Shown piece by piece: positions 8,990 to 17,235 of a stretch of 64,000 nt of DNA. The position numbers were made by a program, and so were the translations under genes. Where the stretch lies: assembly GCA_947467145.1 (NCBI GenBank), contig CANIGJ010000020.1:1-64000 (forward strand), in the 5' to 3' direction. The DNA is from Rhodospirillaceae bacterium (GTDB lineage Bacteria; Pseudomonadota; Alphaproteobacteria; Rhodospirillales; UBA2165). The notes beneath the pieces are model-generated. The model was not told the DNA's origin. It was given only the letters and a program-made list of their open reading frames with translations, and made no database searches. The stretch's first letter is position 1. Each line of letters opens with the position of its first letter.

Positions 8990-9011
8990 GACAAGCATTG
9001 CAATGCTCGTC
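8990..9011. promoter_or_regulatory. Palindrome upstream of the reverse transcriptase
   Basis: A 22-bp near-perfect palindrome with a perfect 14-bp core (AGCATTGCAATGCT, 8994-9007) lies about 100 bp before the RT start. A second hairpin (CTCCCC-CTTAC-GGGGAG type, about 8908-8927) sits between it and the RT. The segment 8893-9036 has no coding sequence. It could hold an operator or a structured RNA, as several defence RTs have such RNAs next to them; neither is proven. Confidence 0.4.
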
Positions 9012-9036
9012 TGCGATGTAATGTTGGAAGCGCCGA

Positions 9037-9264
9037 CTAGCGCACACGCGCATTTGAAAAATTTAATTGAAATAAGAGACCCATCGCAAGCAGTACGGCG
9101 GGCGTACGGTGCCCCGTCTTCGCGCCGCGGACCGCGACGAGTAGATCGGACGTCGGCGGCACGTTCCACGATGCCGGCAAATTGGGCAGCGCCGCGCTGT
9201 CGGGGAACCCGATGGCGAGCTTGATTTCGGCAATGCTGGTGACGCGTCTGACCCGGCCGCACAT
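9037..9264 (-). pseudogene. SRAP (YedK/HMCES-like) protein, truncated and frameshifted
   Basis: The frame begins MCGRV, giving Cys2, the residue that crosslinks to abasic DNA in SRAP proteins. It continues with the family pattern PNLPASWNVPPTSDLLVAVR. Near 9080 the expected RWGL reading is lost because CGATGGGTCTC lacks one G, after which the frame runs into unrelated sequence and stops. The family is normally over 200 residues, so about three quarters is missing. It is a decayed DNA-damage gene inside the island. Confidence 0.7.
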
Positions 9265-9324
9265 GGGCTAACGATGAACTCGCGAGCCTCGACAGGCAAA
9301 CCCATATGTTCTTTATTTGTTCTT

Positions 9325-9588
9325 ATGGGTCACAACCCGCCAAATCGTCCGTTTCAGCTCCTCGACTTCCGGCAAGCGGAGCGGTTGGGGTATCGGAAGT
9401 TCACCCTGCGCTGCCGAAACTGCGGCCACGCGACCACGCGCCGTCTATCCGAGGTACCCGAGGGGTGGCGCTATAAACTGATGACGGACTATGCGTCACG
9501 GTCGCGCTGCACGGTCTGCGGCGTGGTCGACGCCGGTATCGACTTCGACGGCGTACGCCCCGGCGATATGGTCACTCTGCGAGGCTAA
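9325..9588 (+). CDS. Small zinc-ribbon protein of unknown function
   Basis: About 87 residues from the ATG at 9325 (an upstream ATG at 9274 would add 17 residues that do not look conserved). Two Cys pairs, CRNC and CTVC, are separated by about 30 residues and form a probable zinc ribbon. There is no signal peptide or membrane segment. It is divergent from the broken SRAP gene. The fold suggests nucleic-acid or protein binding; I do not recognise a named family. Confidence 0.55.
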   Translation: MGHNPPNRPFQLLDFRQAERLGYRKFTLRCRNCGHATTRRLSEVPEGWRYKLMTDYASRSRCTVCGVVDAGIDFDGVRPGDMVTLRG

Positions 9589-9698
9589 CGCTTTTATTCG
9601 GTGTCTTCGCTTAGCTGTGTGCTAAACTGTGCCCACAGCGGTTGATCCATATTGCAGGCTGGCGCATGGGCGCGAATTGCTAAAAAGGAGTTTATCAC

Positions 9699-9887
9699 AT
9701 GGTAGTTTTGTGCAGGCGCGCTGACGGTACGCCGTCCCTTTTGGGGCCGCCGTACACTGCGGAGGAGGAGTACGCCTTCTATAAGGCCACCGGCTCTATT
9801 GTTGCGGTTCTTCACGCAGCGCCTCCCCCGACAACAGCCCCATCGCCACCGGCAAAGAAATCTTCCCTTCCCGAAGAGCCTTCCTAA
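9699..9887 (+). CDS. Hypothetical small protein
   Basis: A 62-residue frame with a strong ribosome site (AAAAAGGAG, 8 bases before the ATG). The N-terminal half (CRRADGTPSLLGPPYTAEEEY) looks like a compact folded stretch, and the C-terminus is Pro/Ala/Ser-rich. No domain is recognised. The ribosome site is the main evidence that it is translated. The 236 bases that follow, up to 10123, hold no gene I can support. Confidence 0.45.
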   Translation: MVVLCRRADGTPSLLGPPYTAEEEYAFYKATGSIVAVLHAAPPPTTAPSPPAKKSSLPEEPS

Positions 9888-10123
9888 GCCGCTCAGGCCA
9901 TCCCGTACCCTGCGCGATAATCGCGCGGGCGTTTTCGATACTCTGTCGCGCCGGCCCCATTTCGCGGAATAGTCCTTATCCCGCGAGATGCGGGCTGCGG
10001 CGTTCTTCGGGATGATTAAGTGCCGCGCTGGACTGTTAGCATGCCACCACCCTTGCGACCCCACGATACCCCCGTAACAAAGGCCTATTGACGGAGCATT
10101 TTCTATTATCTATTGTTTAGACA

Positions 10124-10732
10124 ATGGAGTTTGTAAAAATGATTACCCGCAGTTTCCCAGAAGCCCGCGAATTCCTAACAAATGAAGTCCTTGGCCTGGG
10201 CTACCCGGTAAAGCACTTAATCGAGCAAGCGCGCAGTAAGGGTCATATAACCCGCGGAAAACAAGGTCGCGGTGGTGGCGTCGTTACATCGCGTGACATG
10301 GCCATGCTCTTGGCGGGCGCACTAGTCGGTGACACTCCGCAAGTGGCGTCTGATGCGATGGGGTACCTTTCGACGCTTATCCCTAATACCCTAGCAATGG
10401 GAACCGAGGAGATAACCGACGCTGGTTTTAAGAATGACCAGTGGAACCGCCCATTCATCGAGGTCATCGCCAACATCATCGACGGTTTCAGAGAAAATTA
10501 TCATGCGGATTTTGCTCTGCTATCGGTATCTGTTGAACGCGAGCCAATAATCTACGGCAAGATTACGTGGAACCTACTCCCATTTGAGCGAGATGGTTTC
10601 CTATGCTTTGAACCTCCAGGAAGTAAGTATTTTCGCCCCGATATGAACACCAAGAGACGCATCACCGCATCCTTCGATGCAGTTCTGCTTCGCTCAGTTG
10701 CCGATTGGCTTGAGGGCCGCGAGGGACACTGA
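10124..10732 (+). CDS. Hypothetical protein, first gene of the integrase operon
   Basis: 202 residues (188 if the ATG at 10139 is used). The N-terminal region (YPVKHLIEQARSKG, then GGGVVTSRDMAMLLAGALVG) has the look of a helix-turn-helix followed by helices; the C-terminal half is a mixed fold with IYGKITWNLLPF. It ends in a TGATG overlap with the AlpA-like gene and so is probably co-expressed with the excisionase and integrase. TATTATCT near 10101 may be its -10 element. The function is unknown; a regulatory role in the mobile element is only a guess. Confidence 0.6.
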   Translation: MEFVKMITRSFPEAREFLTNEVLGLGYPVKHLIEQARSKGHITRGKQGRGGGVVTSRDMAMLLAGALVGDTPQVASDAMGYLSTLIPNTLAMGTEEITDAGFKNDQWNRPFIEVIANIIDGFRENYHADFALLSVSVEREPIIYGKITWNLLPFERDGFLCFEPPGSKYFRPDMNTKRRITASFDAVLLRSVADWLEGREGH

Positions 10733-10971
10733 TGACTAAGCTCGCATCATCGATAAAAGTTGTTCCTCTGGGTTTGAACCGCGAACAGTCTGCATTCCAC
10801 ATCGGGGTAGGAACGACATTATTCGACGAAATGGTTGCCGACGGGCGTATGCCCCGACCGAGGGTCGTCAACTCACGTCGAGTGTGGAGCCGACCGGAAT
10901 TAGAATTGGCATTTGAAGAGCTACCTGTCGATGGTGAACCCGCTGCATTTAATCCTTGGGATAAGATTTGA
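10732..10971 (+). CDS. AlpA-like HTH protein, putative excisionase
   Basis: 79 residues with a MerR/AlpA-like winged helix: GLNREQSAFHIGVGTTLFDEM, then DGRMPRPRVVNSRRVWSRPEL, matching the pattern in which a helix pair is followed by a wing carrying Arg-Trp. It lies between a hypothetical gene (TGATG overlap) and the integrase (TGATG overlap at 10969-10973). Small proteins of this type immediately before tyrosine integrases commonly act as recombination directionality factors or regulators of excision. Confidence 0.7.
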   Translation: MTKLASSIKVVPLGLNREQSAFHIGVGTTLFDEMVADGRMPRPRVVNSRRVWSRPELELAFEELPVDGEPAAFNPWDKI

Positions 10972-12086
10972 TGGCGAAGAAGCCCAAATACGTCCGAGAA
11001 TACAAAGACAGAAATGGCCTAACTCGGCTCGAATTTCGTCGCAAAGGCGCAAAGGGGTGGCCGCTCCGGCAGCCGCTGCGGTCACCGGAGTTTTGGGAAG
11101 ACTACAACGCCGCCAGCAAAGGCGAGACACCGCCAGGGTATGTATTGAAGTACGGCCCCAAGCCCGAGCTTCGACGAGACGCAAAAGCCAATTCTCTTAA
11201 ATGGCTCATCCAAGAATATAAGTCATCGGCTGCTTTCCGTGGGCTCGCGCCTAGCACTCGCAAAGTACGCGCGGGTATCCTTGACGAACTCTCCGCTAAA
11301 TATGGCGACTACCCATACGCGGATCTCAATCATCGTGCCGTCCTAAAAATCCGCGACCAAAAGGCGAACGCGCCAGAGGCGGCCAATGCCGTGATTAAGG
11401 CGATCCGCCAAATCTACAAGTTTGCGTTAGAGTACCGATACGAGCGCATCAAAGCCGATCCAACGCGCGATGTAGATTATCTGCGCAGTAAAAACCCCGA
11501 TGGCTTTCACGCATGGACAGAGGATGAAGTCCGCCAGTACGAACGCGTTCATCCCGTAGGCACCAAGGCGCGTCTCGCATTCGCACTAATGATGTATGCA
11601 GGCTGCGCCAGGAGATCCGATGCCATCGCCCTGGGGAGACAACATCTAACCAAGGACGGCAGGCTCCAATATCGGCAGCACAAGGGGCGCACCAAGAAAC
11701 CCGTTCACATCGACTTGAAAGTGGTTTCAGAGCTGAAGGAGATCGTTGATGCCACGCCGACCGGTGATTTGACTTTCCTGGTTACCGCGTTCGGTAGGCC
11801 ATTCACGTCCAACGGTTTTGGCAATTGGTTCAAGAAACGCTGCAAGGAGGCGGGCTTGCCCCACTGCTCAGCTCACGGCCTGCGCAAAGCTGCTGCTGCG
11901 CGTCTTGCAGAACTGGGGTGCTCTGATCTTGAAATAATGGCTAGCGGCGGCTGGCAAACTCTCAAGGAAGTCCAGAGGTACACCAAAGGGGCCCGAAAGC
12001 GCGTCCTGTCGGACAACGCTATGGACAGGGTTCAAGCGGACATAGACGGAACAAAAGTGTCTAACTTTTCTCGTGATGCCAGCTAG
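10971..12086 (+). CDS. Tyrosine-type site-specific integrase
   Basis: 371 residues from the ATG at 10971. An N-terminal SAM-like core-binding domain (about 65-150) is followed by the catalytic domain with the expected active-site residues: Arg in GCARRSDAI, Lys region KGRTKKPVHID, His-x-x-Arg in SAHGLRKAAA, Trp in SGGWQ and the nucleophile Tyr in VQRYTKGA. It lies 53 bp from the 3' end of tRNA-Phe and points toward it, the standard position for an integrase whose att site is that tRNA. I did not find a tRNA-Phe repeat further left, so the other end of its element is outside the window or lost. Confidence 0.92.
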   Translation: MAKKPKYVREYKDRNGLTRLEFRRKGAKGWPLRQPLRSPEFWEDYNAASKGETPPGYVLKYGPKPELRRDAKANSLKWLIQEYKSSAAFRGLAPSTRKVRAGILDELSAKYGDYPYADLNHRAVLKIRDQKANAPEAANAVIKAIRQIYKFALEYRYERIKADPTRDVDYLRSKNPDGFHAWTEDEVRQYERVHPVGTKARLAFALMMYAGCARRSDAIALGRQHLTKDGRLQYRQHKGRTKKPVHIDLKVVSELKEIVDATPTGDLTFLVTAFGRPFTSNGFGNWFKKRCKEAGLPHCSAHGLRKAAAARLAELGCSDLEIMASGGWQTLKEVQRYTKGARKRVLSDNAMDRVQADIDGTKVSNFSRDAS

Positions 12087-12139
12087 GTTAGACAGCAAGG
12101 AGAAAAAAGATGAATGATTTCAAGAGAAGCAGAGAAAGG

Positions 12140-12215
12140 TGGTGCCCGGGGACGGAGTTGAACCGCCGACACTGCGATTTTCAGTCGCATGCTCTACCAA
12201 CTGAGCTACCCGGGC
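12140..12215 (-). tRNA. tRNA-Phe (GAA)
   Basis: Complete 76-nt cloverleaf on the minus strand: 5' GCCCGGG pairs with 3' CCCGGGC, and the gene encodes CCA. The D arm is GCTCAGTTGGTAGAGC, the anticodon loop CTGAAAA (anticodon GAA), and the T loop GTTCAACTC. The integrase gene ends beside its 3' end, which makes it the likely attachment site of the left-hand island and the island's right boundary. Confidence 0.95.
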
Positions 12216-12315
12216 TTATATCTCGGCGAACGCGAGACAGGGGCTTATAGGGAATTTGCTCTGCCCTGTCCAGCGACCCTCTAAGGGACGTTTTTACGGC
12301 CGTTTCCGACGAAAC

Positions 12316-13569
12316 TCAGGCCGGCCGGCGGGGATAGCGGGTCTCGACATACTTATCGACGATTCCCTTGAACTCGTCGGCCAGATGGGGCCCACGGAGC
12401 GTCATCTCTTTCTTGCCGTCGATAAAGACCGGCGCGGTCGGCTGCTCGCCGGTGCCGGGCAGGCTGATGCCGATATTGGCGTGCTTGCTTTCGCCCGGGC
12501 CGTTGACGATGCAGCCCATCACGGCGACGTTCATATCCTCGACGCCGATATAGTCCTTACCCCATTGCGGCATCTTGTCGCGCACATAGGTCTGGATGTC
12601 GCGCGCCAGTTCCTGGAACACCGTGCTGGTCGTGCGCCCGCAGCCCGGACAGGCCGCGATCTGCGGCAGGAACGAACGCAAGCCCATCGATTGCAGGATT
12701 TCCTGGCCGACGATGACTTCGCGCGTGCGATCGCCACCCGGTTCCGGCGTCAGCGAAATACGGATCGTATCGCCGATCCCTTCTTGCAGCAGAATGCCCA
12801 GCGCCGCGCTTGAGGCGACGATGCCTTTCGATCCCATGCCGGCTTCGGTGAGGCCCAGATGCAGCGCGTAATCGCAGCGTTCGGCAAGCGTGCGGTAGAC
12901 CGCGACCAAATCCTGCACCGAGCTGACCTTGCACGACAGGATGATCTTGTCCTGACCGAGGCCGATTTTGCGCGCGGCCTCGGCACTTTCCAGCGCCGAC
13001 GTCACCAGCGCTTCGTGCATCACAAAACGCGCATCGAGCGGACGCTCGCGTTTGGCGTTGACGTCCATCAGGCGGGCCATGACCGATTGATCGAGGCTGC
13101 CCCAGTTCACGCCGATGCGGACGGGCTTGGCATATTTGATGGCCGTTTCGACCATCGTTTCGAATTGCGTGTCGCGCTTTTCCTTGAAGCCGACATTGCC
13201 CGGATTGATGCGGTACTTATCCAGCATCATCGCGCAGGACGGATATTTGGTCAGCAGCAGATGGCCGTTGTAGTGGAAGTCCCCCACCAGCGGCACATGG
13301 CAATTGAGCTTGTCGAGGCGTTCCTTGACCTCGGGGATCGCCTGGGCGGCCTCCTCGGTATTGACCGTGATGCGCACGACCTCCGATCCGGCCTGTGCGA
13401 GTGCCGCCACCTGTTCGGCGGTGCTTTTGGCGTTCGCCGTATCGGTATTGGTCATCGATTGCACGACGATGGGGGCGCCGCCGCCCATCATGACGCCGCC
13501 GACATTCACGCCCACGCTCCGACGGCGTACAGGCAAGATGTCCGAGGAAAGAGAGGTTTGCTGATCCAT
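12316..13569 (-). CDS. ispG: 4-hydroxy-3-methylbut-2-en-1-yl diphosphate synthase (flavodoxin)
   Basis: IspG converts 2-C-methyl-D-erythritol 2,4-cyclodiphosphate to HMBPP in the MEP isoprenoid pathway. The start used is [13 protein letters not shown]; an upstream frame adds 12 unlikely residues. The Fe-S ligands are visible as ACPGCGRT and [11 protein letters not shown] near the C-terminus, and the TIM-barrel N-terminus reads VQSMTNTDT. With ispH about 8 kb away and the hopanoid genes between, it supplies isopentenyl units for squalene. It is the first core gene to the right of the island. Confidence 0.95.
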   Translation of the reverse strand: MDQQTSLSSDILPVRRRSVGVNVGGVMMGGGAPIVVQSMTNTDTANAKSTAEQVAALAQAGSEVVRITVNTEEAAQAIPEVKERLDKLNCHVPLVGDFHYNGHLLLTKYPSCAMMLDKYRINPGNVGFKEKRDTQFETMVETAIKYAKPVRIGVNWGSLDQSVMARLMDVNAKRERPLDARFVMHEALVTSALESAEAARKIGLGQDKIILSCKVSSVQDLVAVYRTLAERCDYALHLGLTEAGMGSKGIVASSAALGILLQEGIGDTIRISLTPEPGGDRTREVIVGQEILQSMGLRSFLPQIAACPGCGRTTSTVFQELARDIQTYVRDKMPQWGKDYIGVEDMNVAVMGCIVNGPGESKHANIGISLPGTGEQPTAPVFIDGKKEMTLRGPHLADEFKGIVDKYVETRYPRRPA

Positions 13570-13662
13570 GGCGCCTATATAGCAAGCTTGGCCGCCCAAG
13601 ACCATTACCAGGGCGTAGGCCGATGTACGGAAATTTAAAGTGTCACGGAGCCTGAAACGCCT

Positions 13663-14682
13663 CTAACCCGGGCATTTCGGGGTCAATTGGACTTCGCCGA
13701 CGCCATAAATCGCATCCTTGCCCGCTTGGCCCAGGTCCTTGGCCAGTTTGGCCATGCCGGCCTGGACGACCGCCGGGCTGCCGCCCCGGCCATTGGCAAT
13801 TTCCAGGGCCAGAAACGCCGTGATGAACGGGGCCGCGAACGAGGTGCCCGATTGGCGCTTGCTGCCGCCACCCGGCGCCGCGGTCAGCATGTTCACCCCC
13901 GGCGCCGCGAAGTCGATATAAGAACCCTTGTTGGCGTGCTCATAGACGCCTTCATAGGTATCGATGGCGGTGACCGCGAAAACGGCTTCGATGGCCGCCG
14001 GATAGGCCGGCTTGTCGGCACGGCCCCAATTGCCCGCCGCGGCCACGACGAGGACGCTGCGTTCGGTCGCCGCCGCGATGCCCTTTTCCAGCGCCGCATT
14101 GTTGCTGCCGGCGATCGACATATTGATCACCGAGACCTTTTCGCGCACCAGCCAATCGAGTCCGCGTAGCAACGAAACGACGTTGCCCGAGTTGGCGCCG
14201 GTCGAGCTTTTTTCGAACATGTTGGCGGCCTTGAGCGTGGCACCCGGCAGCAATCCGCCGAGTCCCGATTCGGCAGGCTTGCCCACCAGCAGCCCCGCGA
14301 CCGCCGTACCGTGCTCGCTGTCGCCCATCGAGGCGCTGTCGCTATGGAACGAGCGGAACTCGATATCTTGACCCTTGAGGACGGGATGGCTGGTATCGAC
14401 GCCACTGTCGATCATGCCGATCTTGATGCCTTTGCCGCATGTCGCCGGCAGATCGCGCCAGCCGATGGCGGCCTGGGCGAGGCTCATGATCTTGCCGCCG
14501 GGCTTCTTCAACTGATCGGCGGCCGATCCGGTCGATTGGGCGGGGCGGCGCGGATCCTGCGACGCGTCGTAACGGTGGTTGTAGTCGATGATCACGCCCG
14601 GCATTTCGTTGCCCAGCAGCGCGCGCGCCTGCACTAAGGCCATGCCAGGCGGAATGCGCAACCGCGCGACGGCGAAGCCCAA
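13663..14682 (-). CDS. S8 (subtilisin) family serine peptidase, catalytic part of a split gene
   Basis: The catalytic triad is intact: Asp in GMIDSGVD, His in SEHGTAVAGLL and Ser in GTSFAAPF. The recorded start is a TTG. Immediately upstream, in the same frame, TAA at 14703-14701 separates this part from a 92-codon segment encoding a membrane anchor and the first part of a propeptide-like region. The joined reading (LNFTLI-stop-RFTFQGLGFAVARLRIPPG) is continuous with the family, so the gene appears broken by one nonsense codon, for example GAA to TAA. A sequencing error or read-through is possible. If the TTG really initiates, the product would be an unanchored peptidase. Confidence 0.75.
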   Translation of the reverse strand: MGFAVARLRIPPGMALVQARALLGNEMPGVIIDYNHRYDASQDPRRPAQSTGSAADQLKKPGGKIMSLAQAAIGWRDLPATCGKGIKIGMIDSGVDTSHPVLKGQDIEFRSFHSDSASMGDSEHGTAVAGLLVGKPAESGLGGLLPGATLKAANMFEKSSTGANSGNVVSLLRGLDWLVREKVSVINMSIAGSNNAALEKGIAAATERSVLVVAAAGNWGRADKPAYPAAIEAVFAVTAIDTYEGVYEHANKGSYIDFAAPGVNMLTAAPGGGSKRQSGTSFAAPFITAFLALEIANGRGGSPAVVQAGMAKLAKDLGQAGKDAIYGVGEVQLTPKCPG

Positions 14683-14700
14683 TCCCTGGAACGTGAAACG

Positions 14701-14979
14701 TTAGATCAGGGTGAAATTGAGCCGGCGAATGGTATCGGTGAAGGTGGCAGGCGGCGGATTGATGACCAGTAGTTCGTTGGCCTGCAGCTCCTTGTCCGGA
14801 TCGAAATTCGAGCGAAAGCTGATCGTGCTTTCATCCGTTCCGCCCTTTTTCTCGGCACTCAGCCCCGACTCGTCGGCGGCGACGGGCGGGCCATCCTTCT
14901 TCGGACCGAAAACAAGATAAGCCCAAGTGCCGGCGGCAACGACGGCAATGACGACAAGTGTGGCGATAGCGCGGAGCAT
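14701..14979 (-). CDS. N-terminal signal-anchor segment of the split S8 peptidase
   Basis: 92 codons: a hydrophobic segment at residues 4-24 (IATLVVIAVVAAGTWAYLVF), a charged linker, then NELLVINPPPATFTDTIRRL, which resembles the start of the propeptide region before subtilase domains. It stops in the same frame 18 bases before the TTG start of the catalytic part. A GGGGG ribosome site precedes the ATG at 14979. Alone it would be a small membrane protein; I read it as the 5' part of one former gene spanning 13663-14979. Confidence 0.65.
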   Translation of the reverse strand: MLRAIATLVVIAVVAAGTWAYLVFGPKKDGPPVAADESGLSAEKKGGTDESTISFRSNFDPDKELQANELLVINPPPATFTDTIRRLNFTLI

Positions 14980-15137
14980 AGTGGCCCCCTTTTATACCGG
15001 CGCGCGAGAAGACGCGACCAGTTTCCCTCACGAAAAATTTATCCGCCCGCCGCCATCTACTCAACCCGCACGCGACCTGGGGAAAACCGCAGGCAAGCCT
15101 TGAAACCCAGGCTCTTGGCCGTCATCGTCGCGCAACA

Positions 15138-15995
15138 ATGCACGAAAACATGACATCGACGGCCGAAATCTCGTCGGGAAAGGACGTCGCCTACGAGAAC
15201 TTCCCCGTGGGCTCCTGGCTGCTGCCCGCGCATCTGCGCCCCCCAATCGCCACCTTCTACGACTTTGCCCGCGTCACCGACGATATCGCCGATTCGCCGA
15301 TTCTGCCGGCCGCGGAGAAGATCGAGCGGCTCAACGGATACGAACGTGCGTTATTGGGCGGCGAACAGCACGACGCCGCCTACGCCAAGGCGCATGCGAT
15401 GCGGCGCAGCCTCGCCGAAACGCAGACTTCGGCCCGCCATTGCGTCGACCTCCTGGCCGCCTTCAAGCAGGACGCAACCAAGCTGCGCTACAAGAACTGG
15501 GGCGAGTTGATCGGCTATTGCCAATTGTCGGCTGCTCCCGTGGGTCGCTATCTCATCGATCTGCACGGCGGCTCGGAGGATAATTATATGTCCTCCGACG
15601 CGCTGTGCGTCGCATTGCAGATCCTCAATCACCTGCAGGATGTCCGGGCCGACTATCTCGATCTCGACCGGGTCTATCTGCCGACGGGCTGGTTCGCCGA
15701 AGAAGGATCCAACGTGACCGAGCTGCGCGCCCGTCAATCGTCGCCCGCCGTGCGGCGCATTCTGGACCGCGCGCTAGACGGCGTGGACGATCTGCTGCAG
15801 ACCGCCAGCGCCGTCGGCACCGCAATCGTCAATACGCGCCTCGCTATGGAAGCCGAGGTCATCTACGCGATCGCGCGCAAACTGGCGGTCAAGCTGCGGC
15901 GCAACGATCCCTTGGGGCCGCGCGTCGTCCTCAGCAAGGGACAATACATCTATTGCGGCGTCGCAGGCGTCGCACGCGCCATCCTGCATCGCTGA
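15138..15995 (+). CDS. hpnC: Hydroxysqualene synthase HpnC
   Basis: HpnC converts presqualene diphosphate to hydroxysqualene, the second step of the HpnCDE squalene route. The trans-isoprenyl-synthase fold shows two Asp-rich motifs: RVTDDIADSP near the N-terminus and LQDVRADYLDLDRVYLP in the middle. The family-like start is MTSTAEISSGKD at 15150, so the true protein may lack the first four residues. It opens the plus-strand hopanoid operon, with hpnB about 20 bp downstream. Confidence 0.92.
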   Translation: MHENMTSTAEISSGKDVAYENFPVGSWLLPAHLRPPIATFYDFARVTDDIADSPILPAAEKIERLNGYERALLGGEQHDAAYAKAHAMRRSLAETQTSARHCVDLLAAFKQDATKLRYKNWGELIGYCQLSAAPVGRYLIDLHGGSEDNYMSSDALCVALQILNHLQDVRADYLDLDRVYLPTGWFAEEGSNVTELRARQSSPAVRRILDRALDGVDDLLQTASAVGTAIVNTRLAMEAEVIYAIARKLAVKLRRNDPLGPRVVLSKGQYIYCGVAGVARAILHR

Positions 15996-16014
15996 CCTCG
16001 CGGGTTTGCCGATC

Positions 16015-17235
16015 ATGAGCGCCCCCTTTGAACTTGCGCTTGGCGCGTTGACGGCTCTGAGCGCCCTCATCTGGCTGAATTTGATCTTCGGGCGCGGCGG
16101 CTTCTGGCGCGACGGCCCCTATATCTCCGCGCATCTTCCCGCGCCGCACGATTGGCCGCGCGTTGTGGCCGTTATTCCGGCACGCAACGAAGCCGAAACG
16201 ATCGCCGATACAATCGCATCCTGGTCGGCGCAGGATTATCCCGGCGCGTTCTCCATCATTCTCGTCGACGATCAAAGCGACGACGACACGCAGACGCGCG
16301 CACGCGACGGCACGACAGCGGCGCGCCATTTAAGCATCGTTTCGGGGCAACCCTTGCCAACAGGCTGGTCGGGAAAGATGTGGGCGGTCGCGCAAGGCAT
16401 CGCCGCAGCCGAACGCGCAGCACCCGACGCCAAATATATTCTGCTGACTGACGCCGATATCGTGCATGCACCGACGGTGCTGCGTCATCTCGTCGCCAAG
16501 GCCGAACAGGGCAATCTGGCGCTCGTCTCGCACATGGTCATGCTGCGTTGCGTCAGTTTCTGGGAACACCTGCTGATCCCCGCCTTCATTTTCTTTTTCA
16601 AGAAGCTGTATCCCTTCGCCTGGATCAACAATCCCAAGAAAGCGATGGCCGGTGCCGCCGGTGGCTTGATGCTCGTACGCCGCGACGCCTTGACGCGCGC
16701 CGGTGGCATCGAACGCATCAAACACGAGATCATCGATGATTGCGCGTTGGCGCGCGCGCTCAAACCCGAAGGCCCGATCTGGCTCGGTGTCACGAAAGCA
16801 TCACACAGTCTGCGCCGCTACAATCAGCTCGCCGATATCTGGAACATGGTGACGCGAACCGCCTTCGTACAATTGAAACATTCGCTCTGGCTGCTGGCCG
16901 GCACGGTTCTCGGCATGGCGATCATCTATCTGGTGCCGCCGGTCATGATCGTTGTCGCGCTTTTTGCGGATTCCCTGCATATCGCTTTGAGTGCATTCGT
17001 CGTATGGTTGGCGATGATGGCGAGTTACGTTCCGACATTACGATTATATGATCGGCCGCTCTGGTGGGCGCTTTTCCTTCCCGTGGCCGGACTGCTCTAT
17101 ACTTGCATGACGGTCGCATCCGCCTATCGCACGCTCGTCGGTACGGGGCCACGTTGGAAAGACCGCGACTACGGCGCCCAAGACACAAACACGAATAATA
17201 AAGACCAAGATACAGGAACGGCCCAGCGTGGATGA
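16015..17235 (+). CDS. hpnB: Hopanoid-associated glycosyltransferase HpnB
   Basis: A 406-residue family 2 glycosyltransferase (ATG at 16015). It has an N-terminal membrane segment, then the GT-A core: VVAVIPARNEAETI, IILVDDQSDDDT and LLTDADIVH (the DxD metal site), then HEIIDDCALARAL. Two or three C-terminal membrane helices follow. HpnB proteins are consistently found in hopanoid clusters; the sugar acceptor has not been settled. Its stop overlaps the hpnD start by 8 bp. Confidence 0.88.
   Translation: MSAPFELALGALTALSALIWLNLIFGRGGFWRDGPYISAHLPAPHDWPRVVAVIPARNEAETIADTIASWSAQDYPGAFSIILVDDQSDDDTQTRARDGTTAARHLSIVSGQPLPTGWSGKMWAVAQGIAAAERAAPDAKYILLTDADIVHAPTVLRHLVAKAEQGNLALVSHMVMLRCVSFWEHLLIPAFIFFFKKLYPFAWINNPKKAMAGAAGGLMLVRRDALTRAGGIERIKHEIIDDCALARALKPEGPIWLGVTKASHSLRRYNQLADIWNMVTRTAFVQLKHSLWLLAGTVLGMAIIYLVPPVMIVVALFADSLHIALSAFVVWLAMMASYVPTLRLYDRPLWWALFLPVAGLLYTCMTVASAYRTLVGTGPRWKDRDYGAQDTNTNNKDQDTGTAQRG

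Noticed and set aside
7312-12140. One simple element bounded by the tRNA-Lys fragment and tRNA-Phe
   Set aside because: The two tRNA sequences are different, so they cannot be the two att copies of a single integration event.
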